In this document: positions 47,567 to 56,906 of the stretch, in pieces | Position numbering within the stretch: position 1 is the stretch's first letter | Layout of the letters: each line of letters begins with the position of its first letter | Assembly: GCF_013375935.1 (NCBI RefSeq) | Contig: NZ_CP056117.1 | Coordinates: forward strand, 4,526,001-4,590,000 | Reading direction: 5' to 3' | Length of the DNA stretch: 64,000 nucleotides | DNA from: Enterobacter cloacae | Lineage (GTDB): Bacteria > Pseudomonadota > Gammaproteobacteria > Enterobacterales > Enterobacteriaceae | Position numbers and translations under genes: made by a program | Notes under the pieces: model-generated | Database searches by the model: none | Seen by the model: only the letters and a program-made list of their open reading frames with translations | What the model was told of the DNA's origin: nothing

Positions 47567-48420
47567 AGTTGCGCCTCCTGGACGTGACGCGCCCGACGGC
47601 GGCTGGCGAGCAGCCCGTGCTTCGGCGCAAAGACGAACGCCAGCAGGAACAGCAGCGTCTGGGCGACCACGATAATGCCGCCGGTCGCGCCGTCCAGGTA
47701 ATAGCTGGCCCACGCGCCGAGGAAGCTGGTGAGGCTGCCAATGGCAACGGCAATTATCAGCAGGCGCGGGAAGCGGTCGGTGAGCAGCCACGCGGTCGCG
47801 CCGGGCGTGACCACCAGACAGATCACCAGAAATGCCCCGACGGTTTGCAGCGCCGCTACGGTGGAGACCGCCAGCAGGGTAAAGAACAGGATCTTCAGGC
47901 GCGCCGGGCGCAGGCCGATGGCGCGGGCGTGGTTCTCATCAAAAAAGGTCACCATCAGATCTTTCCATTTGAACAGCAGGATAATCGTCGACGCCGCGCC
48001 GATGATCGCCAGCTGAACGATATCTTCCGGGGCGATAGCGAGGATATTGCCGAGGACGATAGTCTGAATATTTACCGAGGTCGGGTTGAGCGAGACCATA
48101 AACAGCCCCAGCCCGAAAAACGAGGAGAAGATCAGCCCGATGATGGCGTCTTCTTTCAGGCGGCTGCGCTGGTTCAGAAATAGCATGCTGCCCGCCGCCA
48201 GCCCGCCGGACAAGAACGCCCCCAGCGAGAACGGCAGCCCGAGCATGTAGGCGCCCGCCACGCCCGGCACGATGGAGTGCGAGAGCGCATCGCCAATCAG
48301 CGACCAGCCCTTAAGCATCAGATAGCAGGAGAGAAACGCGCACAGCCCGCCCACCATCGCCGACACCCACATCGCGTTGAGCATGTACTCATAGTCGAAG
48401 GGTTCAAGAAGCGCGTTCAT
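47563..48420 (-). CDS. sitC: SitC manganese/iron ABC permease
   Basis: 285-residue ABC-3 permease, partner of SitD. The family motif [20 protein letters not shown] and [20 protein letters not shown] are visible. Overlaps sitB and sitD by four bases each. A GGAGG ribosome site lies 6 bases before its ATG. Inner membrane. Confidence 0.92.
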   Translation of the reverse strand: MNALLEPFDYEYMLNAMWVSAMVGGLCAFLSCYLMLKGWSLIGDALSHSIVPGVAGAYMLGLPFSLGAFLSGGLAAGSMLFLNQRSRLKEDAIIGLIFSSFFGLGLFMVSLNPTSVNIQTIVLGNILAIAPEDIVQLAIIGAASTIILLFKWKDLMVTFFDENHARAIGLRPARLKILFFTLLAVSTVAALQTVGAFLVICLVVTPGATAWLLTDRFPRLLIIAVAIGSLTSFLGAWASYYLDGATGGIIVVAQTLLFLLAFVFAPKHGLLASRRRARHVQEAQL

Positions 48421-49223
48421 TTTGCCTCCTGCCGGTGGGTAATAAAGGGCCGCTCGTCGTCGGTAATAATGCGGTCTTCTGAGCCGCTGAGCACCACGTG
48501 GCGCAGCACGCCGCTAAAGGCGCGCTCAAGATTCCCGGCGGTGAAGGTGGTTTCCGTCGGGCCGCTCGCCAGCACGGTGCCTTTTACCATCACCGTGTAA
48601 TCGCAAAACGCCGTGACCGAGCCCAGGTTATGGGTCGACACCAGCATGGTTTTGCCCTCGTCGCGCAGCTCGCGCAGCAGGCTGATGATTCTGGCTTCGG
48701 TTTTGACGTCCACGCCGGTAAACGGCTCGTCGAGCAGGATCACCTCCCCCTCCTGAGCAATAGCGCGAGCCAGAAACACGCGCTTCTTCTGCCCGCCGGA
48801 CAGTTCGCCAATCTGCCGATGGCGCAGCTCAAGCATATCCACGCGCTTCAGCGCCTCGGTCACGATCCGCCGATCGTTTTCCTTTGGCCGACGCAGAAAC
48901 CCCATATGCCCGTAGCGGCCCATCATCACCACGTCTTCGACCAGCACCGGAAACGACCAGTCAACCTCTTCCGACTGCGGGACGTAGGCGACCAGGTTCT
49001 GGCGCAGCGCCCGGTGAGGCGGCAGCCCCTCAATGGTGATGGAGCCGCTCGCCGCCCGCACGAAGCCCATCACCGCCTTAAACAGCGTGGACTTGCCGGA
49101 GCCGTTCACCCCCACCAGGGCGGCAATCGATCCGCCCGGCACGCTGAACGACGCGTCGCGCAGCGCCGTGTGCCCGTTGCGGTAGGTCACGGTCACGTCC
49201 GTGACGACAATCCCCTTGCGCAT
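48417..49223 (-). CDS. sitB: SitB manganese/iron ABC ATPase
   Basis: 268-residue ABC ATPase for the SitCD channel. Walker A is [11 protein letters not shown], the signature is [13 protein letters not shown] and Walker B is [12 protein letters not shown]. It begins two bases after the sitA stop with an AAGGAG site, and overlaps sitC by four bases. Confidence 0.93.
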   Translation of the reverse strand: MRKGIVVTDVTVTYRNGHTALRDASFSVPGGSIAALVGVNGSGKSTLFKAVMGFVRAASGSITIEGLPPHRALRQNLVAYVPQSEEVDWSFPVLVEDVVMMGRYGHMGFLRRPKENDRRIVTEALKRVDMLELRHRQIGELSGGQKKRVFLARAIAQEGEVILLDEPFTGVDVKTEARIISLLRELRDEGKTMLVSTHNLGSVTAFCDYTVMVKGTVLASGPTETTFTAGNLERAFSGVLRHVVLSGSEDRIITDDERPFITHRQEAK

Positions 49224-49225
49224 GG

Positions 49226-50137
49226 TTACTCCTTCATGCCGTCACGGATGCCCTGCACCAGCGTGCGGGTGGTGACGTTCAGCAGGTCGATATAGGTCGG
49301 CACCGGGCCGTTTTCCGCGCTCAGGGAGTCGACGTACAGCACGCCGCCGTAGTGGGTATCGGTTTCACGGGCCACCTGACGCGCGGGCTTATCCGATACC
49401 GTGCTTTCGCTGAACACCGCCGGGATGCGATGTTTTTTCACCAGATCGATAACCTTGCGCACCTGCTGTGGTGTGCCCTGCCGATCGGCGTTGATCGGCC
49501 ACAGGTAAAGCTCCTTCAGGCCCAGATCCCGCGCCAGATAGGAAAACGCGCCTTCGCTGGTCACCATCCAGCGCTTGTCTTCCGGGATCTCGGCCACCTG
49601 CTTGCGCAGCGGCTCAAGGGTAGCGACGATCTTCTGCTTGTAGGCTTCAGCGTTGCGCTGATAGGTCTGCGCATTCGCCGGATCGTACTTCACCAGCGCG
49701 TCGCGGATGTTATCGACGTAAATCAGCGCGTTGTCGGGAGACATCCACGCGTGCGGGTTGGGCTTGCCGTTATAGGGCCCTTCGCTGATGCCCATCGGCG
49801 TAATGCCCTTGGTGACAATCACCTCCGGCACGCCGTTCAGGTGCTGATAAAAACGCTGGAACCACAGCTCCAGGTTCATGCCGTTCGCCAGGATCAGCTG
49901 CGCCTTCTGCGCGCGTTTGATATCGCCCGGCGTGGGCTGATACTCGTGAATTTCCGCGCCCGGTTTGGTGATAGAGGTCACTTCCGCGGCGTCACCCGCC
50001 ACGTTTTTCGCCATATCCGCGATGACGGTAAAGGTGGTGATAACACGGAACTTTTCGGCCGCCAGCGCGCCGGTGGTGGTCGCCGTCATGAGCAGCGCGC
50101 CGAGTAACAGACGCTTCAATCCTTGCCGTGGGTGCAT
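49226..50137 (-). CDS. sitA: SitA manganese/iron-binding protein
   Basis: 303-residue cluster A-I periplasmic binding protein for Mn(II) or Fe(II). The signal peptide ends near [10 protein letters not shown]. Metal ligands are expected in [10 protein letters not shown] (His), PNPHAWMSP (His), the glutamate in [10 protein letters not shown] and the aspartate in [10 protein letters not shown]. First gene of sitABCD; AGGAG lies 8 bases before its ATG. MntR-like and Fur-like sites are upstream, so both metals should control it. Often linked to virulence in other enterobacteria. Confidence 0.94.
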   Translation of the reverse strand: MHPRQGLKRLLLGALLMTATTTGALAAEKFRVITTFTVIADMAKNVAGDAAEVTSITKPGAEIHEYQPTPGDIKRAQKAQLILANGMNLELWFQRFYQHLNGVPEVIVTKGITPMGISEGPYNGKPNPHAWMSPDNALIYVDNIRDALVKYDPANAQTYQRNAEAYKQKIVATLEPLRKQVAEIPEDKRWMVTSEGAFSYLARDLGLKELYLWPINADRQGTPQQVRKVIDLVKKHRIPAVFSESTVSDKPARQVARETDTHYGGVLYVDSLSAENGPVPTYIDLLNVTTRTLVQGIRDGMKE

Positions 50138-50189
50138 CGCAGAAGTCTCCTGATATGGTTAAATTCAAAGCAAAATTAGCCCGTGCTAT

Positions 50190-50212
50190 AAGATATAGCA
50201 CAGGCTATATTT
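50190..50212. promoter_or_regulatory. MntR-like operator upstream of sitA
   Basis: AAGATATAGCACAGGCTATATTT contains the perfect inverted arms ATATAGC and GCTATAT separated by ACAG. This matches the MntR box pattern AAACATAGC-GCTATGTTT known from mntH and sitA promoters. It lies 52 bases before sitA. Confidence 0.85.
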
Positions 50213-50216
50213 AAAT

Positions 50217-50235
50217 GAAAATGGTTATCATTAAA
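50217..50235. promoter_or_regulatory. Fur box between sitA and the HExxH/Hcp operon
   Basis: GAAAATGGTTATCATTAAA agrees with the Fur consensus at most positions (AATG-TTATCATT core). It lies next to the MntR-like site, 79 bases from sitA and 114 from the effector-like gene, so it may influence both. Confidence 0.8.
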
Positions 50236-50349
50236 GTTGTGTCAACCTGGACTGTCAGGTGAAATTTTTAGGAAATGTGCTTTCTTTTTTCTCTCACGGT
50301 CAGGAGTATTATTTACGGCTAATACCCATACTAAAAGCATGGAATTAGC

Positions 50350-50910
50350 ATGCCGGTTAATGAAAGAATTCACCCCACTTCAGGAACCCCGATTAATCCG
50401 GGCGGGATCCGACAGCTCACAATTGGTGAAATCGCCCTGGCGAAGACGCTTTACGGTTACAGCATTCGCTATCATCTGGTTTGGGTGCACAGGGAAAGCT
50501 ATCTTCCTTTTAATTTGCAACCCGTTGATGTGGCGATGAGTCCCGATGGGGAGATGTGGTACAGAGAGGAAACGTATTCGCCGGATTTTTCGCTAGAAGA
50601 TGACATTGTTAAAAAACATCGATTCATGCATGAGATGATGCATGTCTGGCAAACTCAAAAAGGAATGTTTGTTAGAACAAGAGGCTTATTCTCGGGCATT
50701 GCTGACTATACGTATAGTTTAGATAAATCAGATTTACAGCATTATGGATTAGAACAACAGGCATCTATTGTAAGTGATTACTGGCTATTGAAATACTTTG
50801 GTTTGGAGAGGAATGAAGAATTATTACAATACAGAGACTTAAAGCTTAGGGAAAGCTTGTATTTCCTTCTGCAGAAATACAAAAAAGTCTTAAAGGGATT
50901 TCCAGGATGA
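50350..50910 (+). CDS. HExxH metallopeptidase-like protein, candidate T6SS effector
   Basis: 186-residue protein with the zinc motif HEMMH at 94-98 (FMHEMMHVWQT) and a likely third ligand E135 in LEQQASIVSDYW, a gluzincin-like layout. Proteins of this look are annotated as Vgr- or Rhs-associated in enterobacteria. No signal peptide or membrane segment. Start ATG 50350 has only a weak GGA. It overlaps the lipoprotein gene by four bases (ATGA), and the next gene encodes Hcp, so it is best read as toxic cargo for a type VI system. Catalysis is not proven. Codon use becomes AT-rich toward the 3' half. Confidence 0.7.
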   Translation: MPVNERIHPTSGTPINPGGIRQLTIGEIALAKTLYGYSIRYHLVWVHRESYLPFNLQPVDVAMSPDGEMWYREETYSPDFSLEDDIVKKHRFMHEMMHVWQTQKGMFVRTRGLFSGIADYTYSLDKSDLQHYGLEQQASIVSDYWLLKYFGLERNEELLQYRDLKLRESLYFLLQKYKKVLKGFPG

Positions 50911-51263
50911 AACACACATTTATCATCTTTATCCTCTGCATTTTAATAACTGGATGTCCAGGAGGTAATCGCGCTCCCAAAAACAGATTTACGTTTATTA
51001 ATGGCAACCACTTATGTTTTAGCACCGATAAAAATGATGTCCTGAACTTTTACACTATTTATTCAAGCAAAGATCATAAAATTACTATCATAACAGGGTC
51101 GGAATATAAAAATTTAAATATATCCTACCCGGACACATGTTTAAATATAAAATGGGAAAATGGACGTACTTACGTTATTCATTACGGATTAAACAATAAA
51201 AAATATGTACACCAATTTGATGTCGATAATAACGGAAAACAAATCAACTTAGGAGAATTATAA
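50907..51263 (+). CDS. lipoprotein, candidate immunity protein of the upstream effector
   Basis: 118-residue lipoprotein with signal MKHTFIIFILCILITGC and lipobox ITGC (Cys17). The rest is AT-rich-coded, with many lysine, asparagine and tyrosine residues, unlike its neighbours. It overlaps the HExxH gene (ATGA) and the hcp gene (TAATG). The place between a putative effector and Hcp suggests a periplasmic immunity protein, which would imply the effector acts in the periplasm. I recall similarly built proteins being annotated as T6SS immunity lipoproteins. Confidence 0.65.
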   Translation: MKHTFIIFILCILITGCPGGNRAPKNRFTFINGNHLCFSTDKNDVLNFYTIYSSKDHKITIITGSEYKNLNISYPDTCLNIKWENGRTYVIHYGLNNKKYVHQFDVDNNGKQINLGEL

Positions 51264-51763
51264 TGTCATTACCCGCTTACTTATTTCTCTTCGATGAGAA
51301 CGGAATGCAGGTTCAGGGCGACTGTATAATGCCAGGCCGGGAAGGTGCTATTGAAATCATGAACAGCAGTTATGGCATTAAGCAGGCAGTGGACAGCCAT
51401 ACCGGGAATATGACCGGAACACGGCAGCATAGTCCGGTTATCGTGCATAAGCAATTAGATAAAGTGAGCCCTTATCTTGCCGTGGCCGCCTGCGAGGGCA
51501 GACGGCTGCAAAAAGCCATCATCAAATATTATGAAATTGTTGAAGCGGGAGCAGAAAGAGAGATCTACACCATTACGCTTGATAGCGTGGTGATCTCATC
51601 TCTGGATTTCACGCATGTTTATTACCCGGGCAGCTCAGCACCGAATATGCATGAAGTTGTGGGGCTTCGATTCCGGGGCATTCAGTGGAATTATGTGAAA
51701 GGCAATATTCTTTATGCCGATTCATGGATGAATCCAGCTCAGAAAGAGAAGAGTAACGCATAA
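51263..51763 (+). CDS. hcp: Hcp-family type VI secretion tube protein
   Basis: 166-residue Hcp. Family features are MSLPAYLFLFDENG, the positions VIVHKQLDKVSPYLAVAAC and a C-terminal VVGLRFRGIQWNYVKGN strand. Hcp forms hexameric rings that make the T6SS tube and can carry small effectors inside. Its ATG overlaps the lipoprotein stop by one base. No other T6SS gene (VgrG, TssB/C, ClpV) lies in this window, so it is an orphan Hcp that must use a machine coded elsewhere. Confidence 0.9.
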   Translation: MSLPAYLFLFDENGMQVQGDCIMPGREGAIEIMNSSYGIKQAVDSHTGNMTGTRQHSPVIVHKQLDKVSPYLAVAACEGRRLQKAIIKYYEIVEAGAEREIYTITLDSVVISSLDFTHVYYPGSSAPNMHEVVGLRFRGIQWNYVKGNILYADSWMNPAQKEKSNA

Positions 51764-51807
51764 TTTATCTGGCTCATAAAGATCAATGCATGCTGCCGTT
51801 CAGAAAC

Positions 51808-51834
51808 GGCGATCCTGGCATTCCCTGGATCGCC
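51808..51834. terminator. inverted repeat between hcp and the SymE-like gene
   Basis: GGCGATCC and GGATCGCC form a perfect 8-bp stem around an 11-base loop, located between two convergent genes. No clear T-run, so efficiency is uncertain. Confidence 0.45.
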
Positions 51835-51850
51835 TGGTTAATCTTAAGCG

Positions 51851-52300
51851 CTACCCTTTTCCACTTTCGTTCACGGGCAAATCCCCCGTATCAATTAACG
51901 CTCCCGGAAACGTCTCCAGCCACTTCATCATCTTCAGTTTGTTGGTATAAGTTGCACTGACGCCTTCCAGACAGCCCCACAGCTCACGGGAATTTTGCGG
52001 CGTAATCACAATACAATCCGGCATCACGCGGATCTTCACGGCTATTCCTGCTTTAAACCCTGCGCGGGTTAACCACGTGCCGGTTAACGGCAGATAGTTG
52101 CGCTCCATTCGAGTATAAAGTTCCACACAGGCGGCACCCGCCTCTCCTCTTTCATGAAGATACGCAGAGTGAACCGGCTCGTCATGCAACGCCCGGATGC
52201 GTTTTTTGCGTAGCTTCTCGCGATTTTCTTGCTGAATCTCTAAATCTGCATTTTCTGTTTGGGCAATAGCCCGCTCTGGCATAGAATTCTTCGCAGCCAT
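51851..52300 (-). CDS. SymE-family protein
   Basis: 149-residue protein with the SymE/AbrB-like segment LPLTGTWLTRAGFKAGIAVKIRVM and DCIVITPQNSRELW. E. coli SymE (113 residues) is an SOS-induced type I toxin/nucleoid-binding protein. This one has longer N- and C-terminal parts; the N-terminus is rich in E, K and Q. The start ATG 52300 has GGAG 6 bases upstream; TTG 52306 is too close. SymE-like genes often neighbour Rhs and T6SS genes, in line with the Hcp trio here. Whether an antisense SymR exists is not visible. Confidence 0.75.
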   Translation of the reverse strand: MAAKNSMPERAIAQTENADLEIQQENREKLRKKRIRALHDEPVHSAYLHERGEAGAACVELYTRMERNYLPLTGTWLTRAGFKAGIAVKIRVMPDCIVITPQNSRELWGCLEGVSATYTNKLKMMKWLETFPGALIDTGDLPVNESGKG

Positions 52301-52657
52301 AATCAACTCCGTTTAGTTGTTTGTGGTTAGCGGTATGAAGGTGGTCGCACACCTTTGTACCGCGATTCCTTTTTGTTGCCTTTTTACATATTCATACCTG
52401 TTCTTAGTGCCTGGTTAACTGCGGCTATTATACTGCTATGGATAAATGCACAGGGGTGGAATATGAGGGAAATGCGAGGCGGCTCGAGGAAGTAACGAAA
52501 AATAGAAAGGTAAATCTTAAGAAATGTAATATTGCCTTTAGATCGATTGCACATTTAACGCCTGATGGCGCTTCGCTTATCCGGCCTACGAGATTGGCTC
52601 GCGGTAGGCCGGGTAAGGCGAAGCCGCCACCCGGCATCAATTTAGAATGCGATTCGC
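52301..52657. other. 357-base gap upstream of the SymE-like gene, after betT
   Basis: The half near the SymE-like gene is AT-rich with likely promoter sequence. The half near betT holds a classical enterobacterial BIME (52560-52637). I see no convincing gene; a 91-codon frame through the BIME on the plus strand reads repeat sequence and was not accepted. Confidence 0.6.
52560..52637. repeat. REP/BIME element downstream of betT
   Basis: GCCTGATGGCGCTTCGCTTA, CCGGCCTACG, then CGGTAGGCCGGGTAAGGCGA and GCCGCCACCCGGC. This is the standard paired palindromic-unit arrangement of enterobacterial REP sequences, different from the CCCTCTCCC family elsewhere in the window. It sits 20 bases after the betT stop. 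Confidence 0.92.
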
Positions 52658-54691
52658 TTACACATCCGGGAACATCACGCTATTCCCCGGCGCTTCCCGG
52701 TGCAGATGGATAAAGTTCAGGTGTCGTTCATACTGGTCCAGAATGTCCGTAATCACCTGCTCCTTGCTGTAGTCCATCAAATCATTCCCCTGGCTGCCTT
52801 CCAGCAGGAAGGTCTCCAGCCGGTAGTAGGTCGATTTGCCGCTGCGCGCACGGTAGGTAAACCCGGGCACGGAGTACTGCTGCGGCCAGATCTGATAGAC
52901 AAAGTTCTGCTCGTCGCCCATGTGCACCAGCAGATCCAGGTGCCCAAGGGTCTCGCCCTCTTCCGGCGGCAGGTTTTTTAGCTCGACGTAGGCACCGCGC
53001 AGGCGCAGCTCCTGAGCTACTTCCTCCATCGCCGGGAAGCAGACCGTCTCCATCATCTGGCTGGTATAGCGCGTGCCGGGATAATTCATCAGGCGCGACA
53101 GGCGTTTCTTCCAGCTCAGACGGTCCTGGGCGCCCATCGGACGCGGCGCGGTGTCGCGGCTGGCGCTTTCGCGGCGGTAATCTTCCACCTTGAGCGATTT
53201 ATACAGCCCGGCCATCACGAAGAAGATGACGAAGCTGAACGGCAGCCCCATGATCACCGTGGTGTTCTGCAGCGCCGAGATCCCGTTGGTCATCAGCATG
53301 CCGAGCGTCAGCAGGCCGATGGCGACGGACCAGAAGATGCGCAGCCAGTTCGGGGCGTCGCTGTTGATGTCCTTCAGCTTCGAGGTGAAGTTGCCCAGCA
53401 CCAGTGCGCCGGAATCCGCCGAGGTGACGTAGAACAGCAGCCCGGTAATGGTCGCCACGGAGGCGCTAAAGGTAAACGCCGGATACTGCGCCAGCAGGCT
53501 GTAGAAACCGCGCTCCGGGTGCGCCATCGCTTCCTGAGCAAAGGTCGCGTTACCGTGAATAATCTCGTGCAGCGCGCTGTTGCCGAAAATGGACAGCCAC
53601 AGCAGGGTAAAGGTGAACGGAATGATCAGCGTACCCATCACGAACTGGCGAATGGTGCGCCCGCGCGAAATACGCGCCAGGAACAGGCCAACGAACGGCG
53701 ACCAAGCCACCCACCACGCCCAGAAGAACAGCGTCCAGTTGTTCATCCACTCCACCGGGCGGTCAAAGGCGAAGCTGTTCAGCGTCATGCCCATAAAGCG
53801 GTTCACGTAGTCGCCCACGTTCAGCACTAAGGCATTGAGCAGGAACGAGGTGTCCCCCATAAACAGCACAAACAGGATCAGACCAAGCGCCAGCGCCACG
53901 TTCAGCTCGGAGAGCACGCGAATGCCTTTATCCACGCCCGACGTCACTGAAATGGTGGCGATAATGACGGAGAGCGCAATCAGCGCCGCTTTGGCCGCCA
54001 TCGAATCCGGGATATCAAACAGCACGCTCAGCCCGTAGTTGAGCTGCACCACGCCAATGCCAAGCGTGGTGGCGATACCGAAGATGGTACCGATCACCGC
54101 CGCAATATCAACGCTGTGTCCAATCGGGCCATTAATCTTTTTACCGAAAATCGGATAGAGCGCGGAGCGGATGGTGAGGGGTAAATTATAACGATAGCTA
54201 AAGTATCCGAGCGCCATCCCCATCAGGGCGTACATCGACCAGCCGGTCAGGCCGTAGTGGAACAGCGTCCAGACCATCGCCTGGCGCGCGGCCTCCATCG
54301 TCTGCCCTGCCCCTTCCGGCGGCTGCATATACTGCGTGACCGGTTCGGCCACGGAGAAGAACATCAGGTCGATGCCGATACCGGCGGCAAACAGCATCGC
54401 CGCCCAGCTCAGCAGGCTGAACTCGGGCTTGGACTGCTCTGGCCCGAGCTTCACCGAGCCGAAGCGCGAGCAGGCTATGCAGACCACGAAGACAATATAG
54501 AGCGTCGCCGCCAGAAGGTAGTACCAGCCGAAGGTCTTCGACACCCAGTTCAGGGTGCGGCCAATCCACTCGGCAGAAAAATCGCTAAAGAAGATCGTCG
54601 TCAGGGAAAACAACAAAATCAGCCCGGCGGAAGTGTAAAAAACAACCGGATTGATTTTGTCTTTTTCTCTGTCTTGTGAAAGGTCTGTCAT
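52658..54691 (-). CDS. betT: high-affinity choline transporter BetT
   Basis: 677-residue BCCT-family transporter, proton-driven choline uptake across the inner membrane. Twelve membrane segments are followed by a long cytosolic C-terminal domain (about residues 505-677) that adjusts activity to osmolarity. Typical residues include the tryptophan-rich WTLFFWAWWVAWSPFVGLFLARISRGRT. It is divergent from betI, with the BetI operator between. Confidence 0.95.
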   Translation of the reverse strand: MTDLSQDREKDKINPVVFYTSAGLILLFSLTTIFFSDFSAEWIGRTLNWVSKTFGWYYLLAATLYIVFVVCIACSRFGSVKLGPEQSKPEFSLLSWAAMLFAAGIGIDLMFFSVAEPVTQYMQPPEGAGQTMEAARQAMVWTLFHYGLTGWSMYALMGMALGYFSYRYNLPLTIRSALYPIFGKKINGPIGHSVDIAAVIGTIFGIATTLGIGVVQLNYGLSVLFDIPDSMAAKAALIALSVIIATISVTSGVDKGIRVLSELNVALALGLILFVLFMGDTSFLLNALVLNVGDYVNRFMGMTLNSFAFDRPVEWMNNWTLFFWAWWVAWSPFVGLFLARISRGRTIRQFVMGTLIIPFTFTLLWLSIFGNSALHEIIHGNATFAQEAMAHPERGFYSLLAQYPAFTFSASVATITGLLFYVTSADSGALVLGNFTSKLKDINSDAPNWLRIFWSVAIGLLTLGMLMTNGISALQNTTVIMGLPFSFVIFFVMAGLYKSLKVEDYRRESASRDTAPRPMGAQDRLSWKKRLSRLMNYPGTRYTSQMMETVCFPAMEEVAQELRLRGAYVELKNLPPEEGETLGHLDLLVHMGDEQNFVYQIWPQQYSVPGFTYRARSGKSTYYRLETFLLEGSQGNDLMDYSKEQVITDILDQYERHLNFIHLHREAPGNSVMFPDV

Positions 54692-54756
54692 CCAGTATCC
54701 CCACTGTTTTTGTAACTATTAAAATTCAAAATCGCAACAATTAAGACACATTTTAT

Positions 54757-54770
54757 ATTGAACGTCCAAT
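54757..54770. promoter_or_regulatory. BetI operator between betT and betI
   Basis: ATTGAACGTCCAAT is an almost perfect palindrome (ATTGxACGTxCAAT) in the short betT-betI region. It has the position and sequence of the known E. coli BetI site. Choline relieves repression. Confidence 0.82.
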
Positions 54771-54819
54771 CAAAAACCGCTTTAATGTATTACCAACGCT
54801 GATGAATGGAGTGGCAAAA

Positions 54820-55407
54820 ATGCCCAAAGTGGGGATGCAGCCGATCCGGCGCAGGCAGCTAATCGACGCCACGCTGGAAGCAATTAATGAAGTGGGAATG
54901 CATGACGCAACCATCGCGCAGATCGCCCGTCGGGCGGGCGTTTCCACGGGGATCATCAGTCACTACTTCAAAGATAAAAACGGCCTGCTGGAAGCGACCA
55001 TGCGCGACATCACCGGCCAGCTGCGCGATGCGGTTTTAAGCCGCTTACGCGCCCTGCCCAACGGCAGCGCAGAGCAGCGATTACAGGCGATTGTTGGCGG
55101 CAATTTTGATGAAACCCAGGTGAGCGGCGCGGCGATGAAGGCCTGGCTGGCCTTCTGGGCGAGCAGCATGCATCAGCCGATGCTCTACCGCCTGCAGCAG
55201 GTCAGCAGCCGCCGGCTGCTCTCAAATCTGGTGTACGAATTCCGCCGGGAGCTGCCGCGTGAACAGGCTGAGGAGGCGGGCTACGGGCTGGCCGCCCTCA
55301 TCGACGGGCTATGGCTGCGCGCGGCGTTAAGCGGCAAACCGCTGGACAAAACTCTGGCTCAATCGCTCACCAGCCACTTTATCAGCCAGCATTTACCGAC
55401 CGAATAA
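54820..55407 (+). CDS. betI: choline-responsive TetR-type repressor BetI
   Basis: 195-residue TetR-family repressor of the bet genes. The N-terminal helix-turn-helix is [20 protein letters not shown], and the C-terminal ligand domain is near-identical to E. coli BetI ([20 protein letters not shown]). The start at 54820 ([12 protein letters not shown]) matches E. coli; ATG 54802 would add six residues. First gene of betIBA, 13 bases before betB. Confidence 0.95.
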   Translation: MPKVGMQPIRRRQLIDATLEAINEVGMHDATIAQIARRAGVSTGIISHYFKDKNGLLEATMRDITGQLRDAVLSRLRALPNGSAEQRLQAIVGGNFDETQVSGAAMKAWLAFWASSMHQPMLYRLQQVSSRRLLSNLVYEFRRELPREQAEEAGYGLAALIDGLWLRAALSGKPLDKTLAQSLTSHFISQHLPTE

Positions 55408-55420
55408 CCGAGGAGAAATT

Positions 55421-56893
55421 ATGTCCCGAATGGCAGAACAGCAGCTTTATATAAATGGTGGTTATGTATCCGCCACCAGCGGTCGCACCTTCGAGACCAT
55501 CAACCCGGCTAACGGTGAAGTCCTGGCGAGCGTGCAGGCCGCCGGGCGAGAGGACGTCGACCGCGCCGTGGAAAGCGCGACGCGCGGGCAGAAGATCTGG
55601 GCGGCGATGACCGCCATGGAGCGCTCTCGCATCCTGCGTCGCGCCGTCGATATCCTGCGCGAGCGCAACGACGAGCTGGCAAAGCTTGAAACCCTCGACA
55701 CCGGTAAAGCGTATTCGGAAACCTCAACCGTTGATATCGTCACCGGCGCGGACGTGCTCGAGTACTACGCAGGGCTGATCCCGGCGCTGGAAGGCAGCCA
55801 GATCCCGCTGCGCGACACCTCGTTCGTGTACACCCGCCGCGAGCCGCTGGGCGTGGTGGCGGGCATCGGCGCGTGGAACTACCCGATCCAGATCGCACTG
55901 TGGAAATCCGCGCCGGCGCTGGCGGCGGGCAACGCCATGATCTTCAAGCCGAGCGAGGTCACCCCGCTCACCGCGCTTAAGCTTGCCGAGATCTACACCG
56001 AAGCGGGCCTGCCGGACGGCGTGTTTAACGTCCTGCCGGGCGTGGGCGCGGAAACCGGCCAGTTCCTGACCGAACATCCGGGGATTGCCAAAGTTTCCTT
56101 CACCGGCGGCGTTGCCAGCGGCAAGAAGGTGATGGCGAACTCGGCGGCCTCGTCCCTGAAAGAGGTAACGATGGAGCTCGGCGGCAAATCCCCGCTGATT
56201 GTGTTTGACGACGCGGATCTGGATCTCGCGGCGGACATCGCCATGATGGCCAATTTCTTCAGCTCCGGCCAGGTGTGCACCAACGGCACCCGCGTGTTCG
56301 TGCCCGAGAAATATAAGGCCGCGTTTGAGCAGAAAATCGCTGAGCGCGTGGGCCGCATCCGCGCGGGCGATCTGTTCGATGAAAACACCAACTTTGGCCC
56401 GATGGTGAGCTTCCCGCACCGCGACAGCGTGATGCGCTACATCGCCAAAGGCAAAGAGGAAGGCGCGCGCGTGCTGTGCGGCGGCGACGTGCTGAAGGGC
56501 GACGGCTTTGACAACGGCGCGTGGGTCGCCCCGACCGTGTTCACCGACTGCACCGACGAGATGACCATCGTGCGCGAAGAGATCTTCGGCCCGGTGATGT
56601 CCATCCTCACCTACGCGTCCGATGAAGAAGCCATTCGCCGCGCCAACGACACCGACTACGGCCTGGCGGCGGGCATCGTCACTGCCGATCTGAACCGCGC
56701 GCACGGCGCCATTCATCAGCTCGAAGCGGGCATCTGCTGGATCAACACCTGGGGCGAATCCGCCGCAGAGATGCCGGTCGGCGGCTACAAGCACTCCGGC
56801 ATTGGTCGCGAGAACGGCGTCATGACGCTTCAGAGCTACACCCAGGTGAAGTCCATCCAGGTTGAGATGGGTAAATTCCAGTCCATATTTTAA
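55421..56893 (+). CDS. betB: betaine aldehyde dehydrogenase
   Basis: 490-residue aldehyde dehydrogenase that oxidises betaine aldehyde to glycine betaine with NAD(P). The catalytic cysteine is in [15 protein letters not shown] and the general-base glutamate in [10 protein letters not shown]. It lies 13 bases after betI and before betA. Cytosolic; osmoprotection. Confidence 0.96.
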   Translation: MSRMAEQQLYINGGYVSATSGRTFETINPANGEVLASVQAAGREDVDRAVESATRGQKIWAAMTAMERSRILRRAVDILRERNDELAKLETLDTGKAYSETSTVDIVTGADVLEYYAGLIPALEGSQIPLRDTSFVYTRREPLGVVAGIGAWNYPIQIALWKSAPALAAGNAMIFKPSEVTPLTALKLAEIYTEAGLPDGVFNVLPGVGAETGQFLTEHPGIAKVSFTGGVASGKKVMANSAASSLKEVTMELGGKSPLIVFDDADLDLAADIAMMANFFSSGQVCTNGTRVFVPEKYKAAFEQKIAERVGRIRAGDLFDENTNFGPMVSFPHRDSVMRYIAKGKEEGARVLCGGDVLKGDGFDNGAWVAPTVFTDCTDEMTIVREEIFGPVMSILTYASDEEAIRRANDTDYGLAAGIVTADLNRAHGAIHQLEAGICWINTWGESAAEMPVGGYKHSGIGRENGVMTLQSYTQVKSIQVEMGKFQSIF

Positions 56894-56906
56894 CCGGGAG
56901 GTTTAT

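Noticed and set aside
52438..52713. 91-codon open frame on the plus strand
   Set aside because: It reads through a BIME and into the betT 3' end; no start signal and no family.
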